A DNA stretch of 5,785 nt, taken from positions 1 through 5,785 of the forward strand of contig JAUWMS010000202.1 of assembly GCA_030613045.1 (NCBI GenBank), written 5' to 3'. Below are positions 4,932 to 5,785 of this stretch, piece by piece. How positions within the stretch are numbered: position 1 is the stretch's first letter; each line of letters starts with the position of its first letter. The notes under the pieces are model-generated. The model did no database searches, was not told the DNA's origin, and was given only the letters and a program-made list of their open reading frames with translations. Made by a program: the position numbers and the translations under genes. The stretch is from Candidatus Latescibacterota bacterium (GTDB taxonomy: Bacteria; Latescibacterota; 4484-107).

Positions 4932-5381
4932 ATGCCGAGCACCGTGCACCGTGAGATTCAGCGGAAACTATTGGCCATCGGAGAGGCTCTGGGATACCGA
5001 TCCCGGCGCAGCTTCAAGAAGCATGCGATGGGCGATGCGGTGTGGTTGGACGGACGAAGCAAGCGATACACCGGGGAGATGCTCCCGGTGGCGGCGTTTG
5101 AAATTTTGTCCTTCGAGACGAAAAAGGAGATACTGGATTGCATTATGACCCTGCAAGCCATTTCTCCGGCGTTGGGCGTGCTGGTGGTGCTCGAAGAGGA
5201 ATACGCCCGGCGCGCGGAGGGGCTGATCACGTACGACGCAAAGAGCTATCCCGCGCACATCCGGGCGATGGCGGAGGAGTTAAGCCGGGGCATCGCATTG
5301 ATCTCCCGGATCGAGGTATGGGATCAGGCGAAGGTGGAACGATTGTATATAAAATACGTGGAGGCGCGGCTGCGGCTTTGA
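4932..5381 (+). CDS. Conserved-looking protein of unknown function, possible PD-(D/E)XK-like fold
   Basis: I do not recognise this 149-residue protein with certainty. It is soluble, with no signal peptide or membrane segment. The first 20 residues look helical (REIQRKLLAIGEALGY), followed by a basic stretch RSRRSFKKH (23-31). The core GDAVWL (34-39, D35) ... LPVAAFEIL (51-59, E57) ... ILDCIMTLQAISPALGVLVVLEEE recalls nuclease-like proteins in which an aspartate strand is followed by an xPxxAFExE strand and an alternating helix and strand. The third catalytic position (two residues after E57) is leucine, so if it belongs there it may be inactive. The C-terminus is helical, ending VERLYIKYVEARLRL. 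It sits 49 bases after the EIIA gene and probably shares its transcript, so a role alongside EIIA is possible but not shown. Confidence 0.8.
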   Translation: MPSTVHREIQRKLLAIGEALGYRSRRSFKKHAMGDAVWLDGRSKRYTGEMLPVAAFEILSFETKKEILDCIMTLQAISPALGVLVVLEEEYARRAEGLITYDAKSYPAHIRAMAEELSRGIALISRIEVWDQAKVERLYIKYVEARLRL

Positions 5382-5480
5382 TGGGGACTAAAAATTTGGT
5401 TCCAAAAGAGGCACGTATTCCTCTCCACCATGCTTTCTGCGTCCTCGTTACTGCGATAATGAGAACCGTTCGGACAAAAT

Positions 5481-5510
5481 AAGCCGCCTCTGCAAAAGCA
5501 AAGGCGGCTT
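5481..5510. terminator. Hairpin terminator between convergent genes
   Basis: AAGCCGCCT (5481-5489) pairs perfectly with AGGCGGCTT (5502-5510). After one mismatch, TGC pairs with GCA around an AAAA loop. On the - strand the hairpin is followed by a T-rich run (TTATTTTGTC from 5482 downwards in reverse), which fits an intrinsic terminator for the - strand gene ending at 5532. On the + strand no T-run follows, though the hairpin may still stop transcripts from 4932-5381. The rest of 5382-5531 shows no gene. Confidence 0.75.
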
Positions 5511-5531
5511 CAATATGAGATAACCTAAGGG

Positions 5532-5785
5532 CTACCTGAGCAATAATAACTTCCGGGTATGCACAGTTCCCTCGACTTCCAACCGCGCAAAGTAGAGGCC
5601 ACTCCCCACAGCACCCCCCTGCGCATCCCGACCATCCCAGACCACCGAATACCTCCCCGCTTCTCTTGCCTCATGGACTAAGGTTCTCACGTTCTGTCCA
5701 AGAAGGTTATAAATCACCAGCGACACGTTTGCGGTCTGAGGCAACTCAAAGTAGATGGTCGCGGTGGGATTGGCTGGATTGGGAT
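5532..5785 (-). CDS. C-terminal FlgD-Ig-like / type A sorting domain of a secreted protein (partial)
   Basis: Only the last 83 residues are present; the 5' part lies beyond the right edge. The visible part begins PNPANPTATIYFELPQTANV, continues SLVIYNLLGQNVRTLVHE, then YSVVWDGRDAQGGAVGSGLYF, and ends HTRKLLLLR before TAG. This is the classic PNPxNPxTxIxFxLP...IYNxxGQxVxxL...WDGxDxxGxxVxSGxYF...xRKxxLL pattern of the FlgD-Ig-like/T9SS type A sorting domain. In FCB-group bacteria it sits at the C-terminus of exported enzymes or surface proteins. The ORF is open to the window edge with no start required inside it. The function of the main protein cannot be judged from this tail. The gene converges on the transporter cluster and is unlikely to be related to it. 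Confidence 0.92.
   Translation of the reverse strand, partial: PNPANPTATIYFELPQTANVSLVIYNLLGQNVRTLVHEAREAGRYSVVWDGRDAQGGAVGSGLYFARLEVEGTVHTRKLLLLR

Noticed and set aside
4205..4942. A 245-residue open frame on the - strand opposite the EIIA gene
   Set aside because: The + strand EIIA frame has a perfect Shine-Dalgarno, the IPHG signature and a full domain. The - strand frame has no recognisable domain, covers an inverted repeat and is a shadow.
5382..5480. Small ORF or RNA gene after the 4932 gene
   Set aside because: No frame has a ribosome binding site or recognisable product and no tRNA-like or conserved RNA fold is visible. Only the terminator hairpin that follows is supported.

Overview
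The window (about 57% G+C by eye) reads as a bacterial chromosome fragment carrying a compact cation-homeostasis cluster on the + strand. From left to right it holds a KtrB/TrkH-type potassium channel subunit (93-1427), its KtrA/TrkA-type RCK gating partner (1673-2323), a CPA2/Kef-type cation:proton antiporter whose reading frame breaks near its 3' end (2511-3745), a small PII-like signalling protein (3879-4208), a PTS EIIA(Fru/Ntr)-type phosphocarrier (4373-4882) and an unrecognised 149-residue protein (4932-5381). A convergent gene enters from the right edge on the - strand (5532-5785, partial). It encodes the C-terminal FlgD-Ig-like/type A sorting domain of a larger secreted or surface protein. 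A strong hairpin (5481-5510) separates the two converging units.

Taxonomy cannot be fixed from this much sequence. The PNPxNP...FELP...IYNLLGQ sorting domain points to the FCB group or one of the candidate phyla that use the same C-terminal domain (for example Zixibacteria, Latescibacteria, KSB1, Eisenbacteria or Marinimicrobia). This is inference.

The gaps are the most unusual part. The first stretch and three of the gaps hold tandem arrays of exactly 7 bp. There are five arrays, with 37 units counted (4-59, 1431-1472, 2422-2463, 3704-3752, 3763-3832). Within each array the units differ almost only by transitions (A/G or C/T). The arrays at 1431 and 2422 use the same vocabulary in opposite orientation and flank ktrA. 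The array at 3704 runs into the antiporter coding frame and supplies its stop codon. Two larger inverted-repeat structures lie at 1536-1611 and 4235-4344.

Functionally, KtrB and KtrA should form a regulated potassium (or K+/Na+) uptake system, and the antiporter would exchange a monovalent cation for protons. The PII-like and EIIA proteins are the kind of soluble regulators that can tie transporter activity to nucleotide or phosphotransfer state. In Escherichia coli, EIIA(Ntr) binds TrkA. The window therefore looks like transporters plus their regulators, but regulation is inferred from gene context and not shown by the sequence.
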